Source: an uncultured Bacteroidota bacterium (lineage in GTDB: Bacteria; Bacteroidota; Bacteroidia; UBA7662). From it: a stretch of 14,791 nt of DNA. The stretch lies in assembly GCA_903856555.1 (NCBI GenBank), contig CAIOCC010000098.1, forward strand, positions 1 through 14,791, read 5' to 3'. The position numbers and the translations under genes are program-made. Each line of letters opens with the position of its first letter. Positions within the stretch are counted from its first letter, which is position 1. The notes beneath the pieces are model-generated. The model was not told the origin of the DNA. It worked only from the letters and a program-made list of their open reading frames with translations, and ran no database searches. Positions 1 to 8,091 of the stretch are shown here, one piece after another.

Positions 1-513
1 ATTGCCCATATGGTACTGGTGATAGACATCCCAGAGGCCGTCTTTGAGGATGCCGTCGATGAGTTGGGCATGCCCAAACTTGTAACCATTGCGAGCCCGG
101 TCCAGATAATAGGGCACTTGGCTCATGCTCTCCATGCCACCAGCCACCACGACTTGATTCTGTCCCAATTCAATGGATTGGGCGCCAAGCATAACCGCTT
201 TCATGCCCGATGCACAAACCTTGTTAATGGTGGTAAAAGGGGTGGTTTTGGCGATGCCCGCTCCGACGGCGGCCTGGGTGGCTGGAGCCTGCCCCAAACC
301 AGCGCTGATGACATTCCCCATGTAAACTTCGTCGATTCCCGAAACGCCCAAATCTCCGTCTGGTTGTAGTCCGGCCCTCTCAAGGGCTGCGGTGATGGCG
401 ATGCTCCCTAGGGCTGTGGCGGAAAGTCCTGCCAAGGAACCACCCATGCTCCCAATGGGGGTACGGGCTACGGAAACCAGGCAGGGGTCGTTGGGGGAAA
501 GGGGTCTAGGCAT
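1..513 (-). CDS. Thiolase (acetyl-CoA C-acetyltransferase family), N-terminal part; runs off the window
   Basis: This is the first 171 codons of a thiolase, read leftward from an ATG at 513-511 and still open at base 1. Thiolases condense two acetyl-CoA into acetoacetyl-CoA, or run the reverse cleavage of 3-ketoacyl-CoA, in the cytoplasm. The family signature is clear. There is an early VARTPIGSMGGSLAGLSA stretch (residues 15-32), GNVISAGLGQAPATQAA (66-82) with the substrate-loop glycines, the nucleophile in NKVCASGMKA (Cys100), and GGMESMSQVPYY (125-136). The visible part ends in HMGN, where family members continue with TAE. The catalytic His and second Cys would lie beyond the edge, so completeness cannot be judged. 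An in-frame stop at 546-544 limits the start; a TTG at 528 is a less likely alternative. The gene follows the plug gene on the same strand after 90 bases. Biosynthetic and degradative thiolases cannot be separated from this fragment. Confidence 0.93.
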   Translation of the reverse strand, partial: MPRPLSPNDPCLVSVARTPIGSMGGSLAGLSATALGSIAITAALERAGLQPDGDLGVSGIDEVYMGNVISAGLGQAPATQAAVGAGIAKTTPFTTINKVCASGMKAVMLGAQSIELGQNQVVVAGGMESMSQVPYYLDRARNGYKFGHAQLIDGILKDGLWDVYHQYHMGN

Positions 514-560
514 AAAGGATTGGTTCAATAGAGCGTATGATAATTAGAAAAATTCAATCC

Positions 561-568
561 CAAAGATA
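561..568 (-). promoter_or_regulatory. Possible -7 element (TATCTTTG) upstream of the thiolase gene
   Basis: Read on the minus strand, 568 to 561 is TATCTTTG, an exact match to the Bacteroidota -7 consensus TAnnTTTG, in the gap between the plug stop and the thiolase start. Initiation a few bases downstream would leave a leader of about 40 bases. No good TTG -33 element lies 17-23 bases further upstream, so this is weak. The thiolase may instead be read through from the plug gene. Confidence 0.3.
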
Positions 569-603
569 GGGAGGGGCTCTTTGGCATCGTTCTTAACAGA
601 GCG

Positions 604-1896
604 TTAGCGTCCTTTTTGCCCCATCGAATTGACCTTGGTATAGCCCACCAAACGATCGTAGGCCATGCCGGCCGGGGGGTGGTAATACACCAAGACCTCG
701 TAGTCATTCTCGGTATCGGCATGGGTTCCTTCGAGGGCAACGGCGCTGCAGGGTTCCGGGCCGGTGAGGTACTGATAATCGTAAAAGCCCTGTTTGAGGT
801 AAATGGATTTGACCCAAAGTCCGGTTTCGGATTGCCATTCCATGGCCAAGGCGTTATCACAGGCCGATAATCCCCCATCAATTTGGAGGTAAACCTTTTG
901 AAAGGATTCTCCAGGACCCGGTTCCAGGGCAAAGGTGGTCCAAACATATTCGGATTCGGTATGGGGCTGCCTTTGTTCGAAATTTTGGATCATGGATCGT
1001 CCGTTCAGATCCTTTTGGCTGAGATGGGGCGCGGTTCCCCGGGTTGGGTCGGTCTGGACCCAGGCCTCGTACCCTTCGACCGTGCGGATGATGCGTTCAA
1101 TTCCTCGGCCAGGTGCCCGAACGGTTCGAAGGTCCACCGCCCTGTACTCGTTGCCGCCAGCAAAGAGGAGCTCGGACAAGCCCCGGTAGGTCCATTGTTG
1201 GGGGCCCAACAAGGTGGGGAAGGAGGGGCAGGGCTGCAATCGATTCCAATCACCGTTTTGCATGACTTGCAGGCTTAGGTCCAAGGCCGGCTGTTGAATA
1301 ACCAATCGACCGGGATACAATTCCAGGTCCAATTGTTGATGGCTGCTGCCTTGACCGGCCGTGTAGGCGCGGCGGACCAGGGCTGATACGGAGACCCGGT
1401 TTTCGAGCACCAACAAGCGCCGGACCAGAACGAGTTCCTGAAGGTCTTGGTCGGCATAAACCAAAACAGCAAAATTCCCCGAAATCTTGGGACGCAGGGT
1501 CTCGGAAGGGATGGGATGGCTGTAGTGGGTGTACCGTTGCAAGGTGTTGAACGAAGGCCGGTGGTCTTGGATGGGCTCCCGGTCCAAACCTTCAAATACC
1601 TGGGATTCAAACAGGTCCGCAGGGGTCCAATCCCTGCGGCATGCAACGAGCCGTACGGTAAAAGGTCTATAGCCCCCGTCCAGATCATCAAAATGCAAAA
1701 CCAAAGGAGGGTTGCTGGAGCCCAACTCCCAAACCGGGGAAGCAAAGGGGTCGGATTCGGTCTGCATGCGCACCCCGGCAATCGATGAAGCAAAAACCTG
1801 GTCCCGGTAGGGGTCTGTTGCGGTGATTCCAGAGCTCCAGGAAATCTGAAACCAGAGGCTAAGCGCTAAAGCAAAAAAACGGGGCATCGTCGCCAT
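604..1896 (-). CDS. Type IX secretion system plug protein (DUF5103 family)
   Basis: The protein is about 430 residues, close to what I expect for this family. In Flavobacterium johnsoniae the corresponding Plug protein closes the periplasmic end of the giant SprA channel when it is not engaged with cargo through PorV. Family-like stretches are visible: LVLHFDDLDGG (about 65-75), CRRDWTPADLF (86-96), GNFAVLVYADQD (140-151), and near the C-terminus FYDYQYL followed by EGTHADTENDYEVLVYYHPP and YDRLVGY. These match my memory of DUF5103 members; no search was run. The N-terminus has a hydrophobic signal-peptide core after MPRFF. The frame extends to a TTG at 1902, but ATG at 1896 (chosen) or 1887 are the sensible starts. 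It is transcribed divergently from nqrA and lies 90 bases upstream of the thiolase on the same strand. No SprA, PorV, GldKLMN or PPI gene is in the window. Confidence 0.85.
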   Translation of the reverse strand: MATMPRFFALALSLWFQISWSSGITATDPYRDQVFASSIAGVRMQTESDPFASPVWELGSSNPPLVLHFDDLDGGYRPFTVRLVACRRDWTPADLFESQVFEGLDREPIQDHRPSFNTLQRYTHYSHPIPSETLRPKISGNFAVLVYADQDLQELVLVRRLLVLENRVSVSALVRRAYTAGQGSSHQQLDLELYPGRLVIQQPALDLSLQVMQNGDWNRLQPCPSFPTLLGPQQWTYRGLSELLFAGGNEYRAVDLRTVRAPGRGIERIIRTVEGYEAWVQTDPTRGTAPHLSQKDLNGRSMIQNFEQRQPHTESEYVWTTFALEPGPGESFQKVYLQIDGGLSACDNALAMEWQSETGLWVKSIYLKQGFYDYQYLTGPEPCSAVALEGTHADTENDYEVLVYYHPPAGMAYDRLVGYTKVNSMGQKGR

Positions 1897-1980
1897 ACTC
1901 AATCATACGCTATAATCGGCTTTAACGTGCCCGCACTGATGTCTTTTTTCTTTCAACGGGCATAATAAATCGGTGATTTT

Positions 1981-2013
1981 TTGGATTCCTAGGGTTTGCT
2001 GAATGTATTTTTG
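1981..2013 (+). promoter_or_regulatory. Predicted Bacteroidota-type promoter of the nqr operon
   Basis: TTG at 1981-1983, inside a T-rich run, is followed after 22 bases by TATTTTTG at 2006-2013. This fits the Bacteroidota sigma-ABfr-type arrangement of TTG, a 17-23 base spacer and TAnnTTTG. Transcription would begin around 2018-2021, leaving only about 10 bases before the nqrA ATG at 2029. The position makes the upstream TTG codon at 1996 an impossible start for transcripts from this site. The prediction is by eye and has no expression support. Confidence 0.45.
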
Positions 2014-2028
2014 GGCCGCACTACAACC

Positions 2029-3384
2029 ATGGCATCAACCATCCGACTTCGCAAAGGGTACGACATCCAACTTGCCGGCACCCCCGCCACCTCATCCCGG
2101 CTTTCCATTGCCAACCGAACCTGCGCCGTTCGTCCCACCGTATTTCGCTACCAAAAGTTCAGGCTTTTGGTTGAAGAAGGGGGGGCGGTCCTCGCGGGCA
2201 CTCCTTTGTTGGAGGACAAGGAACAGCCCGGCCTTTTTGTTTGCAGTCCCATGAGTGGCAAGGTTCTTGCCATTCAAAGAGGGGCCAAAAGGCTTTTGGA
2301 AGCCATCGTCCTACAAGGCGACGGAGAGAATCATTACATGGACTTTGGTTCGGGCCGCCCGGAGGATTTGGGCGCCGAAGGGGTCAAAGCCAAAATGATG
2401 ATGGCGGGCGCCTGGGCCCACCTGCGTCAACGGCCTTACAATCGGATGGCGCGACCCGATGCCCAACCCCGTTGCATCGTTATTTCTGCTTTTAATACCG
2501 CACCCATGGCTGCGGATCGGGATTTCCAAGTGGACCAAGATCCGGCCGCTTTTGCCGAAGGCCTCAAGGCCCTCAATCAATTATGCCCGGGGAAGGTTCA
2601 GGTGCATACGCACGCTTCCAAGACTCGCTCATCGCATTTCACAAATGCTGCGGGGGTTCAAAAGCAGGCCTTTGAAGGTCCCCACCCCAGCGGTAATGTG
2701 GGTATTCAAATGCATCACCTATCACCGATTGCCAAAGGTGATTGTGTTTGGACTATGACTCCGGCGGATGTGATCATCTTGGGTCGCCTTTTCTTAACCG
2801 GGTATTACGATGCCCGGCGCTGGGTGGCTGTTGGTGGTTCCTCGTTGACCAAACCCGGTTATGCCCAGGCTTTGGTGGGTGGCTCGGTGCACGAATTGTT
2901 GGAGTCGGCTGGCTTACAACCTGGTGATCACCGCGCCGTATCGGGGGATGTGCTGAGTGGTGAGCAAGTGTCCTCGGATGGATTCCTTGGATTTTATAAC
3001 GACCAGCTCAGTGTGATTCCTGAAGGTCGCGATTTGGAATTCCTGGGCTGGCTCTTACCATCCTATGCCCGCCCTGACATCTCCAAATCATTTTTGTCAG
3101 GTTGGCTCAGCAATCGCACCTACAACGTAAACACCAATACGCACGGTGAAGAAAGGGCTTTTGTGATGACGGGACAGTACGAAAAAGTCCTGCCCATGGA
3201 CGTTCTACCCACCTACCTCCTCAAGGCCATTCACTACCAGGATATTGAAGAGATGGAGCAACTAGGCCTCCACGAGTTGGATGAAGAGGACATGGCCCTT
3301 TGCGAATTTGTGTGCACCTCCAAGATTCCTGTTCAGCAAATGGTGAGGCAGGGCCTGGATATGTTGATTTCCGAAGAGCAATAA
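2029..3384 (+). CDS. nqrA: Na+-translocating NADH:quinone reductase subunit A
   Basis: NqrA is the large peripheral subunit of Na+-NQR on the cytoplasmic face and contributes to quinone handling; it has no transmembrane segment, and none is seen here. The 451-residue length fits the family. The N-terminus IRLRKGYDIQLAG matches the usual 'hKGLDhPIAG' opening, followed by a biotinyl/lipoyl-like fold region (about residues 35-90, with EEGGAVLAGTPLLEDK and SPMSGKVLAIQRG). Later family stretches are WVAVGGSSLTKPGY and SGDVLSGEQVSSDGFLGFY. The frame can be extended to a TTG at 1996, but the ATG at 2029 gives the conserved N-terminus and lies downstream of the predicted promoter. It is the first gene of the operon, separated from nqrB by 51 AT-rich bases with no clear terminator. 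Confidence 0.97.
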   Translation: MASTIRLRKGYDIQLAGTPATSSRLSIANRTCAVRPTVFRYQKFRLLVEEGGAVLAGTPLLEDKEQPGLFVCSPMSGKVLAIQRGAKRLLEAIVLQGDGENHYMDFGSGRPEDLGAEGVKAKMMMAGAWAHLRQRPYNRMARPDAQPRCIVISAFNTAPMAADRDFQVDQDPAAFAEGLKALNQLCPGKVQVHTHASKTRSSHFTNAAGVQKQAFEGPHPSGNVGIQMHHLSPIAKGDCVWTMTPADVIILGRLFLTGYYDARRWVAVGGSSLTKPGYAQALVGGSVHELLESAGLQPGDHRAVSGDVLSGEQVSSDGFLGFYNDQLSVIPEGRDLEFLGWLLPSYARPDISKSFLSGWLSNRTYNVNTNTHGEERAFVMTGQYEKVLPMDVLPTYLLKAIHYQDIEEMEQLGLHELDEEDMALCEFVCTSKIPVQQMVRQGLDMLISEEQ

Positions 3385-3435
3385 AAAAGACTCTCAATAC
3401 ATTAATAATCAAATTGTTATACCTATAGTTTCCCC

Positions 3436-4626
3436 ATGGACTTTCTAAAAAAGAAAATATTGGAGCTACGTCCCGACTTTGAAAAAGGAGGGAAATACGC
3501 CCAGTTTCATACCCTTTTTGACGGTTTCGCCACGTTCCTTTTTACCCCGGACCGGGTCAGCACCGGTGGAACCCATATCAAAGCGGGTATTGACCTCAAA
3601 AGGACTATGTTTTTTGTGATCCTTGCGATGGTTCCCTCCTTGCTATTTGGCATTTTTAATGTGGGTCATCAACATTTTTTGGCCTTGGGCGAATTCGTCG
3701 GTTCACCCATGGTGGGCTTTTGGGACAAGGTGTTGTACGGAGCAATCAAGGTGTTGCCTATTGTAGTGGTTTCGTATACGGTGGGTTTGGGTATCGAGTT
3801 TTTTGTGGCCTCCAAGAAAGGCCATGCCATTAACGAAGGCTTCCTCGTATCGGGCATGTTAATTCCTTTGGTCTTGCCTCCGGATATTCCACTCTGGATG
3901 GTGGGATTGTCCACCGCTTTTGCGGTTGTGTTTGCCAAGGAAGTCTTCGGCGGCACCGGAATGAACGTCCTTAATGTGGCACTCACCGCCCGGGTCTTTT
4001 TGTTTTTTGCCTATCCAACCTTTATGAGTGGGGACCAAGTTTGGATTTCGGAGAAGCCCGACGTTTACAGCGGTGCGACGGCTCTTGCCAATGCAGCTGC
4101 CACCGGTTCACCTTTTAATATTTCTGCAGACCAGACTTGGAATTATTCTTTGCAGGATATGGTGGTGGGTTTGATTCCTGGCTCCATCGGAGAAACCTCC
4201 AAAATCGCGATTCTTCTGGGTGCCGCATTCTTGATCCTCACGGGGATTGGATCCGGCGTCATCATGCTGAGCGTAGTGCTAGGGGCTCTTCTGATGGGAT
4301 TGATCTTCAATGGCATTGGTTTAACGCCCTTTATGAACATGCCCTATTATTTGCATCTGGCCATGGGCGGTTTGCTCTTTGGTGCGGTCTTTATGGCAAC
4401 CGATCCGGTAACGGCAGCCCATACAGGCACGGGCAAATGGATTTATGGCTTGTTGGTTGGTATGATGGCTGTTATGATTCGAGTCTTTAACCCGGCCTAT
4501 CCCGAGGGAATTATGTTGGCCATTTTGTTTGGGAACGTCATGGCGCCTCTCATAGATTATTATGTCGTTCAGGCCAATATTGCTCGCCGTAACAAGCGCC
4601 TAGCCGGACGAGGGGCCCTTGCCTAA
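3436..4626 (+). CDS. nqrB: Na+-translocating NADH:quinone reductase subunit B
   Basis: NqrB is a multi-spanning inner-membrane subunit that carries a covalently bound FMN and takes part in Na+ passage and quinone reduction. The 396-residue protein opens with the typical FEKGGK (16-21) and FATFLFTP (31-38) soluble segment, then about ten hydrophobic helices. The conserved GGTGMNVLNVALTAR lies at 172-186. The flavinylation motif YSGAT is at 211-215, making Thr215 the predicted FMN ester site. After it comes the membrane block with FMATDPVTAAHT (319-330). The C-terminal tail is basic (ARRNKRLAGR), consistent with a cytoplasmic end. It sits in the expected second position of the operon, 71 bases before nqrC. 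Confidence 0.97.
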   Translation: MDFLKKKILELRPDFEKGGKYAQFHTLFDGFATFLFTPDRVSTGGTHIKAGIDLKRTMFFVILAMVPSLLFGIFNVGHQHFLALGEFVGSPMVGFWDKVLYGAIKVLPIVVVSYTVGLGIEFFVASKKGHAINEGFLVSGMLIPLVLPPDIPLWMVGLSTAFAVVFAKEVFGGTGMNVLNVALTARVFLFFAYPTFMSGDQVWISEKPDVYSGATALANAAATGSPFNISADQTWNYSLQDMVVGLIPGSIGETSKIAILLGAAFLILTGIGSGVIMLSVVLGALLMGLIFNGIGLTPFMNMPYYLHLAMGGLLFGAVFMATDPVTAAHTGTGKWIYGLLVGMMAVMIRVFNPAYPEGIMLAILFGNVMAPLIDYYVVQANIARRNKRLAGRGALA

Positions 4627-4697
4627 CCTCAAGTTTGAAATTCTTATTCGATATTTTCCCTCGAGACCTTTTTAGATAACATCTCCAAAACAGACCC

Positions 4698-5420
4698 ATG
4701 TCAACCAAAGGAAATTCTGGTACCATCATCTTCGCCTTGGTGGTGACGACGATCTCCGCGGCCTTGCTGGCGGCAGCTGCCACCATTCTCAAGCCTGCAC
4801 AGGATGAGAATGTGCTCAAAGAAAAACAACAAAACATTCTTTCCTTGGTCGGTCTCACAGGCCCCAACGATTACAAGAAATTTGACGAACTGGTTCAGGG
4901 TGTTGTTATTGATGATCAGGGGAAGGCCATAGAAGGGGTGGCTGCCATTAGCCTGGATCTAGCCTTGGAAAAGAAATTGCAATCCAAAAATTCAAGTTAC
5001 AAAGTCCGATATCCATTGTACATCTACAAAGATCCCCAGGGCAAAGTGACCTATCTGCTACAGATGGCGGGGGTAGGTTTGTGGGGCCCCATTTGGGGTT
5101 ATCTCGCGTTGGATCAGGATGGTAACACGGTCAAATCCGCCATTTTTGATCACAAGGGAGAAACCCCGGGACTGGGTGCAGAGATTAATACCGATGGTTT
5201 CGAAATGCAGTTTAATAACAAGAAGATTTTGAATGAACAGGGTCAATTCGTTTCTGTTAAGGTCGAAAAAGGGAAACACGATGCATCCATGCCGCATGCG
5301 GTGGATGCCATTAGTGGTGGTACCATTACATCCAATGGGGTGAGCAAAATGCTACAGGAAGACATCGCTTTCTATCTCCGATACATCCAAAATCAAACCA
5401 AAACAAACCAAGCCCTATGA
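4698..5420 (+). CDS. nqrC: Na+-translocating NADH:quinone reductase subunit C
   Basis: NqrC is a single-span inner-membrane subunit whose large domain faces the periplasm and holds a second covalent FMN. This 240-residue copy has one N-terminal helix (about 9-31, rich in Ala/Leu/Ile) and then the FMN-binding domain. Landmarks are GLWGPIWGYLAL (127-138), GETPGLGAEI (154-163) and DAISGGTITSNGVS (203-216). Thr209 is the predicted FMN attachment residue. The motif reads SGGT, where the general consensus is SGAT; Gly for Ala should still be compatible, since the attachment Thr and the preceding Ser-Gly are kept. Its stop overlaps the nqrD start in ATGA, indicating translational coupling. Confidence 0.96.
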   Translation: MSTKGNSGTIIFALVVTTISAALLAAAATILKPAQDENVLKEKQQNILSLVGLTGPNDYKKFDELVQGVVIDDQGKAIEGVAAISLDLALEKKLQSKNSSYKVRYPLYIYKDPQGKVTYLLQMAGVGLWGPIWGYLALDQDGNTVKSAIFDHKGETPGLGAEINTDGFEMQFNNKKILNEQGQFVSVKVEKGKHDASMPHAVDAISGGTITSNGVSKMLQEDIAFYLRYIQNQTKTNQAL

Positions 5421-6085
5421 GTGAAGTCCTCGTTCAGCCACCTGCTGAGAAAAAATCCCTGCTTGGTAAGAAGGAACGCAAACTTCTAACCGATCCGCTT
5501 TCAGATAACAACCCTGTAACCATCCAGGTTTTGGGTATTTGTTCCTCGTTGGCGGTAACCACCCAAATGAAGCCCACCATGGTCATGGCGATTTCGGTGA
5601 CGGCGGTGGTGGCCCTTTCCAACTTTGTGATATCCTTGATGCGCAATGCGATCCCACCCCGCATTCGAATCATTGTGCAGCTTACAGTGGTTTCGGTCCT
5701 CGTTATTTTGGTGGATCAAGCCCTCAAAGCATATATGTACGATGTCTCCAAACAATTGTCGGTTTTTGTTGGCCTGATTATTACCAATTGCATTGTTATG
5801 GGTCGACTCGAAGCCTATGCCATGGGCAACAAGCCTTATCCGTCCTTGCTTGATGGTTTGGGTAATGGTTTTGGATACGGAGTCGTTATTTTGACCGTCG
5901 CCTTTATTCGGGAATTACTAGGAAGCGGAAAGGTTTTTGGCTTTAAAGTCATCCCAGATGCCCTTTACGAGGCGGGTTATGTCAACAATGGTTTGATGAT
6001 GATTCCTGCCGGAGCCCTTTTTGTGGTGGCCTGCTATATCTGGATTCAAAGAAGTTTTGCTAAACATTTGGAGGAAAAAGAATGA
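5417..6085 (+). CDS. nqrD: Na+-translocating NADH:quinone reductase subunit D
   Basis: NqrD is an integral membrane subunit of about six helices, homologous to NqrE and paired with it in inverted topology. The pair holds an iron centre through four cysteines at the middle of the membrane. The 222-residue protein keeps both expected cysteines: Cys42 in LGICSSLAVT and Cys125 in IITNCIVMGRLEA. They are spaced as I recall for the Vibrio protein (Cys29 and Cys112) but shifted by 13, which reflects a slightly longer N-terminal soluble segment (residues 1-25, with KKSLLGKKERK). The DGLGNGFGYG stretch (146-155) is also typical. It overlaps nqrC and nqrE by four bases each (ATGA). Confidence 0.96.
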   Translation: MSEVLVQPPAEKKSLLGKKERKLLTDPLSDNNPVTIQVLGICSSLAVTTQMKPTMVMAISVTAVVALSNFVISLMRNAIPPRIRIIVQLTVVSVLVILVDQALKAYMYDVSKQLSVFVGLIITNCIVMGRLEAYAMGNKPYPSLLDGLGNGFGYGVVILTVAFIRELLGSGKVFGFKVIPDALYEAGYVNNGLMMIPAGALFVVACYIWIQRSFAKHLEEKE

Positions 6086-6714
6086 GCCCATTATTTCTTG
6101 CTGCGGATTTGATATCCGTGTTTGTTCGGTCGATTTTCATCGACAACATGATTTTTGCCTATTTCTTGGGGATGTGTTCCTATTTGGCGGTCTCCAAGAA
6201 TGTCAAGACCGCTTTGGGATTGGGCATTGCCGTCATCTTTGTTATGGTGATCACGGTGCCTCTCAACTGGCTGCTGCTCAACAAGGTATTGAAAGAAGGC
6301 TCCCTTGCTTGGATTAGTCCCTCTCTTGCCAAGGTGGATTTGAGTTTCTTGGCCTTCATTATGTTTATCGCAACCATTGCTTCGATGACGCAGTTGGTCG
6401 AGATGTTGGTGGAGAAATTATCGCCTGAATTGTACGGTGCTCTTGGGATTTTCTTGCCATTGATTGCCGTGAATTGTTCAATCTTGGGTGGCTCTCTCTT
6501 TATGCAAGAAAGAGATTACGAATTCGCCGAAGCCACGGTCTTTGGTTTGGGCTCAGGAGTTGGCTGGATGATAGCAATTGTTGCGATTGCTGCGATTCGC
6601 ATGCGGCTTCGTTATTCGGATGTCCCAGCGCCCCTACGTGGCCTTGGTATCACCTTTATAATTACAGGACTGATGGGCATTGCCTTCATGAGTTTCCTGG
6701 GTATAACGCTTTAA
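6082..6714 (+). CDS. nqrE: Na+-translocating NADH:quinone reductase subunit E
   Basis: NqrE is the membrane partner of NqrD. The 210-residue protein is almost wholly hydrophobic, with about six helices. Its two iron-ligand cysteines are present: Cys32 in LGMCSYLAVS and Cys132 in VNCSILGGSLF. The SIFIDNMIFAYFLG opening and the AEATVFGLGSGVGW segment (149-162) are family landmarks. The start ATG lies inside the nqrD stop (ATGA overlap). Twelve bases separate its stop from the nqrF start, the only gap in the nqrC-to-nqrF run. Confidence 0.96.
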   Translation: MSPLFLAADLISVFVRSIFIDNMIFAYFLGMCSYLAVSKNVKTALGLGIAVIFVMVITVPLNWLLLNKVLKEGSLAWISPSLAKVDLSFLAFIMFIATIASMTQLVEMLVEKLSPELYGALGIFLPLIAVNCSILGGSLFMQERDYEFAEATVFGLGSGVGWMIAIVAIAAIRMRLRYSDVPAPLRGLGITFIITGLMGIAFMSFLGITL

Positions 6715-6726
6715 ACCTCCTCAACG

Positions 6727-8046
6727 ATGTTAACCGGGGCAACCTTATCCATCATCTTTTTTTCCATCCTCGCTTTTTCCGGGGTGATTCTTCTGTTGGT
6801 TTTTGTGTTGATGTACGCCCAGGCCAAATTGGTCAATAGCGGGGATGTACAGATTATTGTAAACGGGGACACGGAGCATCCCATCAAGGTGGCTGCTGGG
6901 TCGACCCTTCTTAGCACCTTGTCGGAACGCAAATTGTTTTTGCCTTCGGCATGCGGGGGTGGTGGAACCTGCGCCATGTGCAAATGCCAAATCATGGAAG
7001 GGGGTGGTGATGTCCTTCCCACCGAAAAAGGTCATTTGAATCGTCGGGAACAGGCCGAGCATTGGCGCCTCGCTTGCCAGGTCAAGGTCAAAAACGACAT
7101 GAAGATTCAGATTCCGGAAGAAATATTCGGGATCAAGAAATGGGAGTGCGAAGTGGTCTCCAACTACAACGTAGCCACCTTCATCAAAGAATTCACCGTG
7201 AAATTACCCGAAGGCGAGAATCTGCATTTTGAGGCCGGCGGTTATATCCAGGTGGATGTCCCTGCCTGCACGGTTGATTTCAAGAACATCGATATCGCTC
7301 CATCGCCCGATGATCCAGCCGGCAAGGACAAGTTCAAAGAGGATTGGGACAAATTCAAGTTGTGGGACCTCACAATGGTGAATCCGGAGCCCATCTTCCG
7401 CGCTTATTCCATGGCCAACCATCCCGCGGAGGGTAACATCATCAAGTTGAACATTCGCATCGCCACGCCGCCTTGGGATCGAGCCAGCAATGCATGGATG
7501 AAGGTCAATCCGGGTGTTTGCTCCTCTTTTGTTTTCAACAGCAAGCCAGGTGACAAGGTGACCATTTCAGGTCCCTACGGTGAATTCTTCATCAAGGATA
7601 CCCAAAAAGAAATGGTCTACGTTGGTGGTGGTGCCGGTATGGCCCCGTTGCGAGCCCATATTTTCCACCTTTTTCATACCCTCAAAACCGGTCGCAAGGT
7701 GAGTTATTGGTACGGTGGACGTTCCAAGCGAGAACTCTTTTACGTAGACGAGTTCAGGGCCATCGAAAAGGAGTTTCCTAATTTTCGTTTTCATGTGGTT
7801 CTCTCCGAGCCACTTCCAGAAGATAATTGGAAGGTCAGTCAAGGTTTGGATGATCGGGACGGCGATGGTTTCTTGGGTTTTGTACACCAATCTTTTATTG
7901 ATAACTACTTGAGCAAACACAAAGAGCCCGAAGAAATCGAATTCTACTTCTGTGGGCCTCCGATGATGAATGCCGCCGTTCTCAAAATGTGTGATGATTG
8001 GGGCATTCCCAAGGAGCACGTGGCCTTTGATGACTTTGGAGGCTAA
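6727..8046 (+). CDS. nqrF: Na+-translocating NADH:quinone reductase subunit F (NADH-oxidising)
   Basis: NqrF is the electron-entry subunit, taking a hydride from NADH to FAD and passing electrons to a [2Fe-2S] cluster. The 439-residue protein has one N-terminal membrane helix (about 8-30), a ferredoxin domain with ligands Cys76, Cys82, Cys85 and Cys117, and a ferredoxin-reductase-like domain. FAD binding is marked by RAYSMAN (225-231). NADH binding is marked by VGGGAGMAPLRAH (299-311) and YFCGPPMMNAAV (407-418). The C-terminus ends in the usual aromatic/acidic FDDFGG. It is about 30 residues longer than I recall for the Vibrio subunit; part of this is a charged stretch around 193-214 (PSPDDPAGKDKFKEDWDKF), between FAD-domain strands, which looks like a lineage feature. 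It ends the nqr operon. Confidence 0.97.
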   Translation: MLTGATLSIIFFSILAFSGVILLLVFVLMYAQAKLVNSGDVQIIVNGDTEHPIKVAAGSTLLSTLSERKLFLPSACGGGGTCAMCKCQIMEGGGDVLPTEKGHLNRREQAEHWRLACQVKVKNDMKIQIPEEIFGIKKWECEVVSNYNVATFIKEFTVKLPEGENLHFEAGGYIQVDVPACTVDFKNIDIAPSPDDPAGKDKFKEDWDKFKLWDLTMVNPEPIFRAYSMANHPAEGNIIKLNIRIATPPWDRASNAWMKVNPGVCSSFVFNSKPGDKVTISGPYGEFFIKDTQKEMVYVGGGAGMAPLRAHIFHLFHTLKTGRKVSYWYGGRSKRELFYVDEFRAIEKEFPNFRFHVVLSEPLPEDNWKVSQGLDDRDGDGFLGFVHQSFIDNYLSKHKEPEEIEFYFCGPPMMNAAVLKMCDDWGIPKEHVAFDDFGG

Positions 8047-8091
8047 AGTCACGGCCCCTCCACAACCCAATCCAATTAATTACGACCTAAC

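Noticed and set aside
883..1788. Plus-strand open frames opposite the plug gene
   Set aside because: They are antisense shadows of a frame with clear family motifs. Their translations show no domain or signal peptide.
1900..1907. TATGATTG on the minus strand as a -7 element for the plug gene
   Set aside because: It has one mismatch, lies only a few bases from the ATG at 1896, and has no TTG element at the right distance.
1927..1961. Inverted repeats in the plug-nqrA gap (GTGC-CC-GCAC, and GCCCG with CGGGC around a T-rich loop)
   Set aside because: The stems are only four or five base pairs with an unfavourable loop size. They may be chance, and they do not clearly match an operator.
8037..8062. 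Six-base-pair stem TGGAGG/CCTCCA around the nqrF stop codon
   Set aside because: The stem is short, has a 14-base loop and lacks a following T-tract, so it is not supported as a terminator.
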